DNA from: Bacteroidota bacterium
GTDB taxonomy: Bacteria; Bacteroidota; Bacteroidia; NS11-12g; UBA955
Assembly (NCBI GenBank): GCA_018333525.1
Contig: JAGXTF010000012.1
Coordinates: forward strand, 1-64,000
Reading direction: 5' to 3'
Length of the DNA stretch: 64,000 nucleotides
Both the position numbers and the translations under genes were made by a program. The notes below the pieces were generated by a model. The model was given only the letters and a program-made list of their open reading frames with translations. It searched no databases and was not told the origin of the DNA. Of this stretch, positions 46,033 through 56,279 are shown in pieces (the first letter of the stretch is position 1; the number at the start of each line of letters is the position of its first letter).

Positions 46033-46380
46033 GTAAGAAGCAAAAATAATACTTCCGCAAACAGCGGAAATAATACAACTGAAAGTAACTGCTGCTGCTG
46101 CAATATCTTTTGCTTTTCCCACAGCTTCATGAAAATCCGGATGCATGTGATCCAACAATTTTTCGATAGCTGTATTCATTAGTTCTAAAGAAATTACAAG
46201 GGAGATACATAGTAAAAGAATAGTCCAATGGGTGGTATTCACATTCAAATAAAGACCGGTTGCAACTACCACCAAAGCACTCAAAAGCATAATTTGAATA
46301 TTCCTGTGGCCCTGAATGCCACTTTTAAAACCGCGAAATGCATTCTTAAATGAGGAGAGAATATTTTTATTTTTATGCAT
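46024..46380 (-). CDS. Diacylglycerol/undecaprenol kinase family protein
   Basis: This 118-residue integral membrane kinase has three membrane helices and the catalytic signature [12 protein letters not shown] near residues 66-77, with the Glu metal ligands. [10 protein letters not shown] near 88 is the other conserved stretch. The short DgkA-type family in Bacteroidota probably phosphorylates undecaprenol for cell-wall lipid recycling, or diacylglycerol. The sequence does not decide which. Confidence 0.92.
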   Translation of the reverse strand: MHKNKNILSSFKNAFRGFKSGIQGHRNIQIMLLSALVVVATGLYLNVNTTHWTILLLCISLVISLELMNTAIEKLLDHMHPDFHEAVGKAKDIAAAAVTFSCIISAVCGSIIFASYLL

Positions 46381-46385
46381 AAAAA

Positions 46386-46411
46386 AAATCCCCTGATTCA
46401 GGGGATTGGAA
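46386..46411. terminator. Bidirectional terminator between dgkA and dnaA
   Basis: aatcccctga-ttcaggggatt preceded by a run of A and followed by a T-containing tract forms an intrinsic stem-loop just after the dnaA stop on the minus strand. It lies ahead of the kinase gene, so that gene must have its own promoter or be expressed by read-through. Confidence 0.75.
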
Positions 46412-46413
46412 TT

Positions 46414-47853
46414 TTAAAAAGTATTGATCTTGATTCTTTTTTCGATTTCTTCCACATCGTGGCGGAATTTTTTATCGGTCTCAATCAAATCATTAACGGT
46501 TTGACAAGCGTGAATCACTGTACTGTGATCTCTGCCACCGAAAAACATTCCGATATTTTTCAGAGATGCTTTGGTAAGATCCTTGGTAAAGTACATCGCA
46601 ATTTGACGGGCCTGTACAATTTCTCTTTTTCTGGTTTTGGATTTTACTGCCTCTACAGGAATGTTGTAAAAATCGCAAACCAGTTTTTGAATGTATTCGA
46701 TGCTGATTTCTCTGGTTGAATTTTTTACAAAGTTTTTTACAATTTGTTTCGCCAGATTCAGGTCGATATTTTTTCTGTTCAGGGATGCTTGTGCCAACAG
46801 AGAAATTAAAGCGCCTTCAAGTTCGCGGATATTGGTATCGATATTATGTGCCAGATATTCCACTACATCTCTGTGAATGGTAATACCATCCTGATACATT
46901 TTATTTTCGAGAATGGCCACACGGGTTTCAAAATCCGGAGTTCCCAAATCTGCGCTGAGGCCCCATTTGAAGCGACTGAGCAAGCGCTCATCCATGTTTT
47001 TCAGATCCTTAGGAGGCCTGTCGCAAGTCAAAATAATTTGCTTGCCGTTTTGATGCAAATGGTTGAAAATCTGAAAGAATATTTCCTGGGTTCTTTCTTT
47101 TTTGGAAAAGAATTGAACATCATCCACGATCAACACATCCATAAACTGATAAAAATTCACGAATTGGTTGTTGTTTCCATTTTTTGCGGAATCAATGAAT
47201 TGATTGATGAATTTTTCTGCACTTACAAATACCACTACTTTTTGTTTGTGGTTTTGTTTGATCAAATTTCCAATTGCGTGAGCCAGATGTGTTTTGCCCA
47301 AACCGCAACCGCCAAATATCATTAATGGATTAAAGGCAGTTCCACCCGGTTTTTGTGCGATGGCCAAACCTGCATTTCTCGCCAGTTTATTGCATTCTCC
47401 TTCCACAAAATTGTCGAAGGTGTATCTTGGATTCAACTGGCTATCGATATTCATCCGTTTTAAACCCGGAATAATAAATGGGTTTTTTATTGGACTATCG
47501 AGATTCACCGGAACACCAAGTTCATTTTGAACAGATTTTCCTGAAGTGCCTGTAGGCAGATTTATGGTATAAGGAGCATTATCATGCCCGGATGTTTCAA
47601 TAATGACGTTGTATTCCAGTTTTGCAGTTGGACCAATTACTTTTTTAAGTGTCTTGTGTAACAATTGAACGTAGTGCTCTTCCAACCATTCATAAAAAAA
47701 CTGACTCGGAACCTGTATGGTAAGAATTTTATTTGATAATTTAATTGGTTTGATAGGGTCAAACCAGGTTTTAAAGCTTTGGGGGTTCACATTATCTCTG
47801 ATGATTTTGAGGCATTCCTGCCAGGCGAGTTCGTGTGTTTTGGTGTCAGTCAT
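46414..47853 (-). CDS. dnaA: Chromosomal replication initiator protein DnaA
   Basis: The start at MTDTKTHELAWQECLK (479 residues) fits the family; 21 further codons are open upstream. Domain I (residues 1-80) includes VNPQSFKTWFDPIKP. The AAA+ domain has Walker A GGCGLGKTHLAHAIGN, Walker B LIVDDVQFF and DERLLSRFKWGL. The C-terminal DNA-binding domain has the signature GGRDHSTVIHAC. It opens oriC at DnaA boxes to start replication. I found no cluster of TTATNCACA boxes around it, so the origin is probably elsewhere. Confidence 0.96.
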   Translation of the reverse strand: MTDTKTHELAWQECLKIIRDNVNPQSFKTWFDPIKPIKLSNKILTIQVPSQFFYEWLEEHYVQLLHKTLKKVIGPTAKLEYNVIIETSGHDNAPYTINLPTGTSGKSVQNELGVPVNLDSPIKNPFIIPGLKRMNIDSQLNPRYTFDNFVEGECNKLARNAGLAIAQKPGGTAFNPLMIFGGCGLGKTHLAHAIGNLIKQNHKQKVVVFVSAEKFINQFIDSAKNGNNNQFVNFYQFMDVLIVDDVQFFSKKERTQEIFFQIFNHLHQNGKQIILTCDRPPKDLKNMDERLLSRFKWGLSADLGTPDFETRVAILENKMYQDGITIHRDVVEYLAHNIDTNIRELEGALISLLAQASLNRKNIDLNLAKQIVKNFVKNSTREISIEYIQKLVCDFYNIPVEAVKSKTRKREIVQARQIAMYFTKDLTKASLKNIGMFFGGRDHSTVIHACQTVNDLIETDKKFRHDVEEIEKRIKINTF

Positions 47854-48025
47854 AGCTTTTCCCTGGGTCATCCTTTCTTTTTGTGTTATTTCCTTAGATA
47901 ATTGGTTGGTTGTCAACAGTTCTCATAACATGAGAATCAGACTGCTAAGAAAGTAGAAAAATTCACAATGTGCTAACTTTTTTTACTTGTTTATGAATTT
48001 TTTTTTTGTATTGAAACGCAAAGTA

Positions 48026-49588
48026 TTATCCCTTGAATTCACCAAATACCGTTCTGAGTTTACCTGCAATTTCTCCGAGCGTGCAATATGCCTCAACTGC
48101 TTCTATAATGGGAGGCATCAGATTGTCGTTACCCATGGCCGCGGCTTGCAATTTTTGCAATACATTCTCTACCAATTCAGAATCTCTTTTTGATTTTAGC
48201 TCTTCAATTTTTTTTATTTGTGACAAACGAATATTGTCGTCAACTTTTAACAATTGGATATCGGAAGTTTCAGTGATTTGAAATTCGTTTACACCAACAA
48301 TTGTTTTTTCTCTGCTTTCAATAGCGCGTTGGGCTGCATAACTGCTCTTTGCAATTTCCGCCTGCATCCATCCATTTTCTATACATGCTACGGATCCGCC
48401 CATAGCATCCATCGATTTCATGATTTCCAATGCTTCTTTTTCAATGTCATCGGTAAGTGCTTCCAGAAAATAACTGCCTCCCAAAGGATCTGCAGTTGCA
48501 GTTACTCCACTTTCAAATGCAATTATTTGTTGGGTTCTCAAAGCAATTCTCGCAGCTCGTTCTGTTGGCAGACTCAATGCTTCATCAAAACCATTGGTAT
48601 GCAAACTTTGTGTTCCACCAAGAATTGCAGCCATTGCCTGAAGTGTTACACGTGCAATATTATTTTCAGGTTGCTGAGCGGTAAGAGTACTACCTCCGGT
48701 TTGTGTGTGAAACCGCAGCATCATGGCTTCGGGTGCAGTTGCCCCCATGTCTTTCATCATGACGGCCCAAATTTTTCTCGCCGCTCTGAACTTTGCAATT
48801 TCTTCAAAAAAATTATTATGAGAATTGAAAAAAAAGGAGAGTCTTTTCCCAAAAATATCAATATCCAATCCTTTTTCTTTTGCAGCAAGTACATAACTTT
48901 TACCGTTGGCCAATGTAAATGCGAGCTCTTGAGCCGCAGTACTTCCGGCTTCGCGAATGTGATACCCGCTGATGGAAATGGTATTCCAACGCGGAAGATT
49001 TTTACTGCACCATTCAAAAACATCGGTAATAATTCTCATACTCGGCCTTACCGGATAAATGTAAGTGCCACGCGCAGCATATTCTTTTAAAATATCATTT
49101 TGTATGGTGCCGCTGATTTTGCTCAAATCCGCACCTTGTTTTTTTGCGAGTGCAACATACATCGCCAATAATATGGAGGCAGTTGCATTGATAGTCATGC
49201 TGGTGGTGATATCCTGAAGCAGAATTCCCTGAAAAAGCGTTTCTATATCTTCCAAAGAATCAATCGCCACACCAACTTTTCCAACTTCCCCTTCACTCAT
49301 TTTATCATCGCTGTCATATCCGATTTGCGTGGGCAAATCAAATGCAACGGATAAGCCTGTTGTTCCCTGAGACAATAAATAATGGTAGCGTTTATTGCTT
49401 TCTTCCGCCGTGCTGAATCCTGCATACTGGCGCATGGTCCACAACCTGCCCCGGTACATGTCTTTTCGGACTCCCCGGGTATAAGGAAATTCTCCCGGGT
49501 TGGGATTTTGATGTGAATATTCCGAATAAACTTCCCGGATTTCCATACCACTATCGGTAGTGAATTTTTTGCTTTTTTCGGAGGTCAT
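48026..49588 (-). CDS. Acyl-CoA mutase large subunit (methylmalonyl-CoA mutase family)
   Basis: This 520-residue TIM-barrel subunit has the family signature [21 protein letters not shown] in pieces, then [20 protein letters not shown] and [33 protein letters not shown] and DPLGGSYF also match. The B12-binding domain of the full-length enzyme is absent, so a separate small subunit encoded elsewhere must supply adenosylcobalamin. It rearranges methylmalonyl-CoA to succinyl-CoA or a related branched acyl-CoA. The exact substrate cannot be read safely. The gene for a small membrane protein precedes it by two bases. Confidence 0.93.
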   Translation of the reverse strand: MTSEKSKKFTTDSGMEIREVYSEYSHQNPNPGEFPYTRGVRKDMYRGRLWTMRQYAGFSTAEESNKRYHYLLSQGTTGLSVAFDLPTQIGYDSDDKMSEGEVGKVGVAIDSLEDIETLFQGILLQDITTSMTINATASILLAMYVALAKKQGADLSKISGTIQNDILKEYAARGTYIYPVRPSMRIITDVFEWCSKNLPRWNTISISGYHIREAGSTAAQELAFTLANGKSYVLAAKEKGLDIDIFGKRLSFFFNSHNNFFEEIAKFRAARKIWAVMMKDMGATAPEAMMLRFHTQTGGSTLTAQQPENNIARVTLQAMAAILGGTQSLHTNGFDEALSLPTERAARIALRTQQIIAFESGVTATADPLGGSYFLEALTDDIEKEALEIMKSMDAMGGSVACIENGWMQAEIAKSSYAAQRAIESREKTIVGVNEFQITETSDIQLLKVDDNIRLSQIKKIEELKSKRDSELVENVLQKLQAAAMGNDNLMPPIIEAVEAYCTLGEIAGKLRTVFGEFKG

Positions 49589-49590
49589 TA

Positions 49591-50124
49591 TTATCCGAAA
49601 TACAATCCAACTTCTGCTTTCAAAAAGTTGATTGCTTTGTCTGTTGGTTGCTCTCCGTTGGCCATTAGTCTTTCAATAATTGCCCGACTCAGGTCTGTAG
49701 AGGTTGCTGATTCAGGCAATTCGGATGCACAATTGTTGATTAGCGCGATCACCTGTTCTTTTACCACCCGGATTACATTCCATGCCTGATTCGAAATATA
49801 AACCTGTTGGGATAAATTATAATTGAATTCCTGCTGAATATGACCCAGCATGGTAAAACGAAGTGCTGTGGCAGAGATTCCGGGTTGGTTATCGCTGAGA
49901 ATTAATTGTTGTGGGCTTATTCTTTCCAGAAATAATACCAACCTTTCATATGCCTGCAGTTTAACGGGAGAAATCTGATTCTGACTTTGCTGTCTGAGTT
50001 CCAGACGCAATTTGGACAGATTTTCGTCGCTCTGGTTTTTTAGAATAAAATATGCCGTGAAGAAAACTACTATAGCGGGAAGTACATATTTAATTATATC
50101 CAGGAATAGGTTCAGGGCGTCCAT
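49591..50124 (-). CDS. Small membrane-anchored protein, DUF7935-like
   Basis: This 177-residue protein has one N-terminal membrane helix (residues 8-27) and a cytosolic, mostly helical part ([20 protein letters not shown], then [25 protein letters not shown] in pieces). The pattern is that of a conserved Bacteroidota family with no known function. It is directly upstream of the acyl-CoA mutase gene (two-base gap), so the two are co-transcribed. Confidence 0.8.
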   Translation of the reverse strand: MDALNLFLDIIKYVLPAIVVFFTAYFILKNQSDENLSKLRLELRQQSQNQISPVKLQAYERLVLFLERISPQQLILSDNQPGISATALRFTMLGHIQQEFNYNLSQQVYISNQAWNVIRVVKEQVIALINNCASELPESATSTDLSRAIIERLMANGEQPTDKAINFLKAEVGLYFG

Positions 50125-50203
50125 ATTTGGTCGGCAAATTAAAGGTTTTTTATTGAATAAAGACCTGTATTTGGTATAGAAAACAATTTTTAAGCCTTTG
50201 CGT

Positions 50204-50211
50204 TACTTTTG
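50204..50211 (+). promoter_or_regulatory. Possible -7 element of the Fe-S carrier gene
   Basis: TACTTTTG fits TAnnTTTG and lies 18 bases before the ATG at 50230. A -33 TTG at the right distance is not evident. Confidence 0.35.
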
Positions 50212-50229
50212 CAGGGAAATTTATTTTTC

Positions 50230-50583
50230 ATGGAAACTACAGAAACCGTTGGTACTGCGCCCTTGAGCTTTACGGAAACCGCATTGTTGGAGTTGCATAG
50301 ACTGCGCACGGACCTGGGAGAAGATACCGGACAATTTCTCAGAATTGGGGTTAAAGGAGGCGGTTGCTCCGGAATGAGCTATCTTTTGGCGTTTGATCAA
50401 AAAGAGGAGAATGACAATCTGTATCATTTTCAAAATCTGAATGTGATCATCAATAAGGCCCATGTTATGTATGTATTGGGCATGCAGGTAGATTGGATAA
50501 ACGGATTGAATAACAGGGGATTTGTATTTGAAAATCCAAATGCCAAAACCACATGTGGTTGCGGCGAATCATTTTCGGTCTGA
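50230..50583 (+). CDS. A-type iron-sulfur carrier (HesB/IscA/SufA family)
   Basis: The start is the ATG at 50230 (117 residues); the frame extends seven codons to a TTG. The three cluster-binding cysteines are present in the family positions, GGCSGMSY near residue 42 and the C-terminal TTCGCGESF. It accepts and hands on Fe-S clusters to target enzymes in the cytosol. No other suf or isc genes are adjacent in the window. Confidence 0.95.
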   Translation: METTETVGTAPLSFTETALLELHRLRTDLGEDTGQFLRIGVKGGGCSGMSYLLAFDQKEENDNLYHFQNLNVIINKAHVMYVLGMQVDWINGLNNRGFVFENPNAKTTCGCGESFSV

Positions 50584-50645
50584 AATAAATCCGGTTTGTA
50601 GATTTCGCTTTTATTCCCAATACTGTTTAGGTATTTTCGAATCCT

Positions 50646-51878
50646 TTGAATTTCAGAGAAAACATCAGGCAGGGTTTGGAGAGTATTCGCTCCAACGCAC
50701 TACGGGCAGTTATTACCTGTTTAATTATTGCAATTGGAATTGCAAGTCTGGTTGGAATTTTAACTGCAATCGATGGTATTAAATCTGCCGTTACCCAAAC
50801 GTTTAGCAGAATGGGATCCCAGAGTTTTTCTATTCGCAATGCAGGGGATGTGCGACGTCATGGTGGAATGGAGGCGCAAGCCATTAACAAACCTCTGAAA
50901 TATCAAAATACGGTCGATTTTAAAAGAGAGTTTCAATATCCTGCGACCATTGCAGTATCAAAGCCAGCAGAATTTGCTGCAATTGCACGCTTTAATGATA
51001 AAGAAACCAATCCAAATGTTACCGTAACCGGTACGGATGAAAATTATATTATTGCCTCCGGATATGAATTAAATTCCGGAAGAAATTTTACCAAAAATGA
51101 TTGTGAACTGGCACTTCCTTTAGCATTGGTAGGGAAAGAAATATCTACCCGATTATTTGGGGAAAGAAATCCGATTGGAAAAGAAATTACGGTAAAAGGA
51201 AAGAAATATCTGGTAATCGGGGAATTGAAATCGAAGGGAAGCAGTTTGGGAATGACAGGTGGTGACAGAATTATTTTTATTCCTATTCAAAGGGCCAGAA
51301 TGGATTTTACAGGTTTTCAGGATAATTGCAGTATGGATGTAATTGTAACCAGGCTTCAGGATTTGGAACCGGCAATGAACGAGGCTTACCTGGTTATGAG
51401 AAGAATTCGCGGATTAAAAGTAACAGAGGCAGATAATTTTATAATTACCAAAAGTGACGCACTTGCAAAAGAGGCCATTGAAAATTTATCGATGGTAACT
51501 TCCGTGGGTACCATCATTGCAATTGTAACATTATTAGGAGCTGCAATTAGTTTGATGAATATTATGCTGGTTTCAGTTACGGAAAGAACGCGGGAGATTG
51601 GAACCAGAAAGGCGCTTGGAGCAAAAGCCATTACCATCCGAAATCAATTTTTAACAGAGGCAATTGTGATTTGCCAGGTTGGAGGAATTGGAGGAATTTT
51701 ATTGGGAATGTTGCTGGGAAATCTGGTTGCAATTGGATTGGGCAGCGGATTTATTATTCCATGGGTTTGGATCATTACTGCAGTATTGGTTTGCATGGTG
51801 GTAGGTTTGGCAGCGGGAATATATCCGGCAAACAAGGCAGCGCGCATGGATCCGATTGAGGCGCTTCGCTACGAATAA
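50646..51878 (+). CDS. ABC transporter permease, MacB/FtsX type
   Basis: This 410-residue protein starts at a TTG ([20 protein letters not shown]). It has one N-terminal membrane helix (about 20-42), a MacB-type periplasmic core domain (45-275), and three C-terminal helices of the FtsX fold. The typical loop is [17 protein letters not shown] near 315, and the end reads [18 protein letters not shown]. Such permeases work with an ATPase in efflux of peptides, antibiotics or lipoproteins. The ATPase gene is not adjacent here. Confidence 0.93.
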   Translation: MNFRENIRQGLESIRSNALRAVITCLIIAIGIASLVGILTAIDGIKSAVTQTFSRMGSQSFSIRNAGDVRRHGGMEAQAINKPLKYQNTVDFKREFQYPATIAVSKPAEFAAIARFNDKETNPNVTVTGTDENYIIASGYELNSGRNFTKNDCELALPLALVGKEISTRLFGERNPIGKEITVKGKKYLVIGELKSKGSSLGMTGGDRIIFIPIQRARMDFTGFQDNCSMDVIVTRLQDLEPAMNEAYLVMRRIRGLKVTEADNFIITKSDALAKEAIENLSMVTSVGTIIAIVTLLGAAISLMNIMLVSVTERTREIGTRKALGAKAITIRNQFLTEAIVICQVGGIGGILLGMLLGNLVAIGLGSGFIIPWVWIITAVLVCMVVGLAAGIYPANKAARMDPIEALRYE

Positions 51879-51906
51879 TTTATTGGTTAATGAAATTTGC
51901 AAGAAA

Positions 51907-51937
51907 AAACCGGATAATTAATCCGGCTTTTTTTAAA
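51907..51937. terminator. Bidirectional terminator
   Basis: aaaaaaccggat-aatta-atccggcttttttt, with a 6-bp GC-containing stem, lies between the convergent permease and gcvT genes and can stop transcription from both. Confidence 0.8.
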
Positions 51938-51978
51938 TTTTATTGATTAGTTATTTCAGATTTTGAAATAAATTCTGA

Positions 51979-53076
51979 TTACATAAACGGAATTTTTACC
52001 ACAACTCCACGAATTAATTTGCCTCTTATTTCAACAAAAATTTCGGAACCTGCTGTCGAAAATGCACTTTGTACATATCCCATACCGATGGGTTTGTTCA
52101 GTGAAGGACTCATGGTGCCACTGGTTACTTCACCAATTACTTCACCATTCGCATTGCAAATCGGGTAATGTTGTCTGGGAATTCCTTTATCTGTCAATTC
52201 AAAACCAACCAGTTTTTTGGAAGGTTTATTTTCCTTTAATTTTAAATGGTATTCAGAATTTACAAATGGATTATTGAATTTGGTAATCCATCCCAATCCC
52301 GCTTCTATAGGGGAAGTGCTGTCGTTGATGTCATTTCCGTACAGGCAAAATCCTTTTTCCAGTCTTAATGTATCCCTGGCACCCAATCCAATAGGTTTTA
52401 TCTGGTATTCTGCTCCTGCTTCAAAAAGCGCATCCCAAAGTTTTCTTGCATCTTCATTTTTTACATAAAGTTCAAATCCACCCGCACCAGTATACCCGGT
52501 ATTGCTAATTATGATGTCATCAATTCCCGCAACATTTCCTTCAGTAAAATGATAATAAGGAGTTTCGGATAAATTAACTGAAGTAAGCTTCTGAATGGTA
52601 AGAATGGCATTGGGCCCCTGAACTGCCAGAAGACTGTAATCGTCGCTTAAATTGGTGAGTTTTGCCTGACCTGAAGTATTAAATTTCTGAATCCAGTTCC
52701 AGTCTTTTTCAATGTTAGAAGCGTTTACCACCAACATGTATTTGTGGTCATTGTAGCGGTATACCAATAGGTCGTCTACTATTCCACCTGATTCATTTGG
52801 CAGGCAACTATATTGCACGCGACCGTCGGTTAAGCTGCTTACATCATTGCTGGTTACAAATTCTATAAGTGCATATGCGCCTGGACCTTCCACCAGAAAT
52901 TCTCCCATATGGCTTACGTCAAAAACACCAACGGAATTTCTCACCGCCAAATGTTCCTGTATAAGATTGTTGTACAATACAGGCATATTATAACCCGCAA
53001 ATGGTACCATTTTTGCGCCCAGAGAAATATGTAATTCAGTGAGTGCTGTGTTTTTAAGTGCTGCAGATTCGCTCAT
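51979..53076 (-). CDS. gcvT: Glycine cleavage system aminomethyltransferase (T protein)
   Basis: This 365-residue enzyme uses tetrahydrofolate to release ammonia from the aminomethyl-lipoyl H protein, forming methylene-THF. Segments that match are KMVPFAGYNMPV near residue 22, VGVFDVSHMGEF near 49, GGIVDDLLVYR with the catalytic Asp near 97, SNTGYTGAGGFELY, and LGARDTLRLEKGFCLYG. Length and order are normal. It ends the minus-strand run that begins with the DUF4340 gene, although the genes before it are unrelated in function. Confidence 0.96.
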   Translation of the reverse strand: MSESAALKNTALTELHISLGAKMVPFAGYNMPVLYNNLIQEHLAVRNSVGVFDVSHMGEFLVEGPGAYALIEFVTSNDVSSLTDGRVQYSCLPNESGGIVDDLLVYRYNDHKYMLVVNASNIEKDWNWIQKFNTSGQAKLTNLSDDYSLLAVQGPNAILTIQKLTSVNLSETPYYHFTEGNVAGIDDIIISNTGYTGAGGFELYVKNEDARKLWDALFEAGAEYQIKPIGLGARDTLRLEKGFCLYGNDINDSTSPIEAGLGWITKFNNPFVNSEYHLKLKENKPSKKLVGFELTDKGIPRQHYPICNANGEVIGEVTSGTMSPSLNKPIGMGYVQSAFSTAGSEIFVEIRGKLIRGVVVKIPFM

Positions 53077-53123
53077 TTTTTTGGGAATGCAAATGTAGTC
53101 AATTCCAGCCAGCTATTTACGGT

Positions 53124-53657
53124 CTATTGAAGCACAAATGGAAAAGAAACATCGGCATCGGATTCCCCTGGGTCACAAGTGCCATTTTTTACACCCGGCT
53201 GATGCCTTAAATTAACCCGAACGCTACCATTTCCGGCGCTGTTGGTTTTCCATTCTGTTTGAAGGCCGATAGGGAATTTACCGTCAGAATCTGTTGGCGT
53301 AATTTGCAGAATGGCGGAAGTGGGAGTATAACAAATTATATGATCCACCGATTCGCTTTTAATTTGCGGGGTAATGTCTGTGTAACCACCATTGCTCTCA
53401 TTGATGAATTCCAATTTACTTATGTAAGTTTTTCCGGAATTCAATTTAATGGTATCCGTTTGGGTAGGCGGGTTTCCACCGTCGCCATCCGGATCTTTCC
53501 AATAAAACTCACCCACCGGAATGCCTCCATCTGTAATCGTAATTTTTATGGTAGTAATTAATTCTGATTCATTGGATTTCTTTGGTTTGCAACTTTGAAA
53601 AACTATCAAACCAATTGCACAAACCATTATATAAATGGCGGTATTTTTATTTCTCAT
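53124..53657 (-). CDS. Lipoprotein partner of TonB receptor (type 1 periplasmic-binding-fold-like family)
   Basis: The start is set at MRNKNTAIYIMVCAIGLIVF (177 residues), a lipoprotein signal peptide ending at QSC; the frame extends 27 codons into the receptor gene. The mature part (ELITTIKITITDGG, DPDGDGGNPPTQTDTIKLN, LRHQPGVKNG, then a Glu/Asp-rich end) matches a Bacteroidota lipoprotein family regularly encoded next to a TonB-dependent receptor. Many copies are annotated as type 1 periplasmic binding fold proteins. Its start overlaps the receptor stop by 11 bases. It probably binds the imported ligand, perhaps a metal. Confidence 0.8.
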   Translation of the reverse strand: MRNKNTAIYIMVCAIGLIVFQSCKPKKSNESELITTIKITITDGGIPVGEFYWKDPDGDGGNPPTQTDTIKLNSGKTYISKLEFINESNGGYTDITPQIKSESVDHIICYTPTSAILQITPTDSDGKFPIGLQTEWKTNSAGNGSVRVNLRHQPGVKNGTCDPGESDADVSFPFVLQ

Positions 53658-55923
53658 GATTTTTGTTTTTATTTTCATTGTGATGGTGGAAATTATAAAT
53701 AATGCGTATTTGAATATTTCTACCAGGCATATCCGCAAAATATCGGAAACGGTCCAGATAATTTCTATATGAACGGTTTAGAATATTGTTACAATCCAGG
53801 TAAATGAGGAATTGCCTCTGATGAATAAAATTTCTGAATTCAATACCTGCATTCAATAACATAAAGGATGGAGGAGGAGGCAGATAATCCGAATTTTCAG
53901 TATAAAATATCTGCCGAAAATGATAGGAATTTTCAAAATAAAATTTCAAATATTTGTTGCCATAAGTTCCGGAAACGGCTAACATCGGTGTGGGAATATA
54001 AGCTGGAAATATATGGCTACTGACGTTTCTGCCATAGATAAATGAACCTTTAACTTTTAATTGCAAATGGGGTAGGGGCTGATACTGACAATATCCGTCA
54101 ACTCCAGTGTAGATGGCATCAAATTGCCTATAGCTATAAGATGGATATGCCCCTCGAACCGTAAGTACGGGGGTGGAATCCGGAGTGAGATTAATGAATT
54201 GATGCAGATAATGAAAATAAGGTTTCAGGTAAATCTGAAATTTTTTATTATCAAAATAATAGTCCAATTGGAATTTATAATCACTTTCTGTTTTTAATTG
54301 TGAATTCCCCTGCTCAAATGAGGCCGAACCATGGTGTACCCCGCTGCTGTAAAGCTCGTTAACCCATGGTGCTCGCCAGAGTCTGGCTATTGAAAATTGA
54401 AATTTAGAATATTTTTTATTATAATTATATTCTGCAGCAACTGCCAAATTCGCGAACTTTCTTTGATCGGAATACTCTTTTCCATTGTAATTCCATTGGG
54501 CTTGCAGGTATTTTGCATCTGCCCTGGAAGAAAAAATAAAATATGATTTTTTGAAGTTGTATCTGTACAGGGAATAAATACCCCCTGTAACAGAATAGAA
54601 ATCCGGTATAAAAAAATAGCCTCCATAACGGTTTGCCGTTGGTGACAGATTCCATCCCCATTGTAAATGTTTGTTTTTGGAAAAAGTAGTATTCAGGTCA
54701 TTTTGAATGCTGATACTCACCAAATACAAATCCAGTTGCGGGAAATTGTCGCTGCTTTTTCTATGAAAATCAAACTCTCTGCGATTGTCTGCCTGTGCAG
54801 AAATTTGAAGTTTCCGATTATTGGTTTTTTGCTCAAATCGCATACTGCCATGTGTTACCGATTGAAAAGGTTTCTTAATTTGATAATCAAAGTATCCACT
54901 ACCGTAATAGGGGTTATGGCGTTGTATGGCATTCAGCAGATCGGCAATATTGCCGATTTCTGAACCCAAAAAAATACCCGATTTATTTTGAAAAAATGAA
55001 ATGTTTAATTCCTGTCTTTTGGCAATTTTTTCGGAAATAATTCCGGCATTTACATTGAATTCCTGTAAACCGGTATTCAGCAAATAATAATCCGGTGATT
55101 GATAATTTCCAGCTCTTCTGTAACTGCCATTGCCAAACCATGTAAGCCCTGTTCCAAATGATTTTCCTGTTGCTTTAAGAAAGGAGGTGCTTTGCAGTCC
55201 GTTACTGGCGAATGCGCTTCCCAGCAGGATATCTGTTTCACCGGCATGTGCTTCTTTATTGCCTGAAATTTCTACCACTCCACCCAGTGCGTCGTGCGCC
55301 ATAGTTAATACCGATGCCCCGTGAAGGATATTGATTTTTTGATAACCTAAAATATCCATTTCAGGACCATGTTCCGCGCCCCATTGTTGTCCTTCCAGTT
55401 TCATTCCATTAATATAAATGGGCAATCGCAAACCACTGAATCCTTCTGAAACCGGTTTTCCTGTATTATTCCCGGATCGAAGGTTTTGTACTCCCGGTAA
55501 TTGTTCCATTTGGGTGGCTAGATTTTCACCTGAATGTTGCAATATCTGATCAGAAAGAATTTGAGAAACCGGTTTTTTATGAGCAATAATATTGGCCGCA
55601 TGCAAAGCGTTTGCCGGTCGTTCAATATATATATGGAATTGTGTGTCTACATAAATATCGATAAAATAATGAATATGAACCTGATCCCCGAGATCCATTT
55701 CCAGCAGCGTGCTTCCAGGGCAAAGTTTTTTTAGAAAAAAATATCCAAACGCGTCGGTTTTTGTTTTTAGATGGTAATTTTCTATGAAGATTTCTGCATT
55801 TTGAACGGGCGTGGAATCATCTGAAAAATGCAAATAACCGCCTATGCGCAAATTACATGAATTTTGCGCCTCAAGGCTTGTATGTATAACAAGCCATAAC
55901 AATATCAGGCTTATTTTTTTCAT
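53647..55923 (-). CDS. TonB-dependent outer-membrane receptor
   Basis: This 758-residue protein has a signal peptide (residues 1-19) and a CarboxypepD_reg-like domain (25-105, GYLHFSDDSTPVQNAEIFIEN). A plug follows (about 125-225, with TQMEQLPGVQNLRSG and LGGVVEISGNKEAHAGE), then a beta-barrel ending in an aromatic-rich strand. It imports a substrate across the outer membrane with energy from TonB-ExbBD. The partner lipoprotein gene overlaps its end, and a small Cys/His-containing membrane protein gene precedes it by 44 bases. The substrate is not stated by the sequence; the His-rich tail (HHHNENKNKN) and neighbours suggest a metal ion. Confidence 0.92.
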   Translation of the reverse strand: MKKISLILLWLVIHTSLEAQNSCNLRIGGYLHFSDDSTPVQNAEIFIENYHLKTKTDAFGYFFLKKLCPGSTLLEMDLGDQVHIHYFIDIYVDTQFHIYIERPANALHAANIIAHKKPVSQILSDQILQHSGENLATQMEQLPGVQNLRSGNNTGKPVSEGFSGLRLPIYINGMKLEGQQWGAEHGPEMDILGYQKINILHGASVLTMAHDALGGVVEISGNKEAHAGETDILLGSAFASNGLQSTSFLKATGKSFGTGLTWFGNGSYRRAGNYQSPDYYLLNTGLQEFNVNAGIISEKIAKRQELNISFFQNKSGIFLGSEIGNIADLLNAIQRHNPYYGSGYFDYQIKKPFQSVTHGSMRFEQKTNNRKLQISAQADNRREFDFHRKSSDNFPQLDLYLVSISIQNDLNTTFSKNKHLQWGWNLSPTANRYGGYFFIPDFYSVTGGIYSLYRYNFKKSYFIFSSRADAKYLQAQWNYNGKEYSDQRKFANLAVAAEYNYNKKYSKFQFSIARLWRAPWVNELYSSGVHHGSASFEQGNSQLKTESDYKFQLDYYFDNKKFQIYLKPYFHYLHQFINLTPDSTPVLTVRGAYPSYSYRQFDAIYTGVDGYCQYQPLPHLQLKVKGSFIYGRNVSSHIFPAYIPTPMLAVSGTYGNKYLKFYFENSYHFRQIFYTENSDYLPPPPSFMLLNAGIEFRNFIHQRQFLIYLDCNNILNRSYRNYLDRFRYFADMPGRNIQIRIIYNFHHHNENKNKNHEK

Positions 55924-55967
55924 TTAATTTTCTGCATGTTTGATGTTCATGCAAACCAAATTGCGGA

Positions 55968-56279
55968 TTAAAAAGAAATGGGAGGTGCCCTGTATTTATC
56001 GGGCCAAAATGCAGGATGGGAAACGGGTAGAATAATTTTAGCCCAACTAATTATAAATGGGAAAAAGAAAAAAATAATTGAAAAAACAATTCCGGATTCC
56101 TGAAAAAATAATTGAAAATCACATGCTGTGCAATCCGATTTAATATATTCGGAGCTCGCAGAAATTTCGCTTAATTCTTCATGGTGATTCGGACAATCAT
56201 GGGTCCAGTTTTTAGGTAAATTGGCGAAAAGAAAAAATACCAGAGTACAGATTGCAATATGCTTTTTCCAGTATGGCAT
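55968..56279 (-). CDS. Small Cys/His-rich membrane protein of the receptor cassette
   Basis: This 103-residue protein has an N-terminal membrane segment (8-22) and an exposed loop with HDCPNHHEE and DCTACDFQ. A second hydrophobic segment lies near 66-85, followed by a short tail. Cys/His-rich small proteins with a CxxC in this form are common just upstream of TonB receptors in Bacteroidota, and I infer a metal-related role. Its start overlaps the stop of the upstream gene (TGATG). Confidence 0.65.
   Translation of the reverse strand: MPYWKKHIAICTLVFFLFANLPKNWTHDCPNHHEELSEISASSEYIKSDCTACDFQLFFQESGIVFSIIFFFFPFIISWAKIILPVSHPAFWPDKYRAPPISF

Noticed and set aside
47854-48025. Replication origin next to dnaA
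   Set aside because: No cluster of TTATNCACA boxes or AT-rich unwinding repeats is visible; only a short ctcataacatgag palindrome is present.
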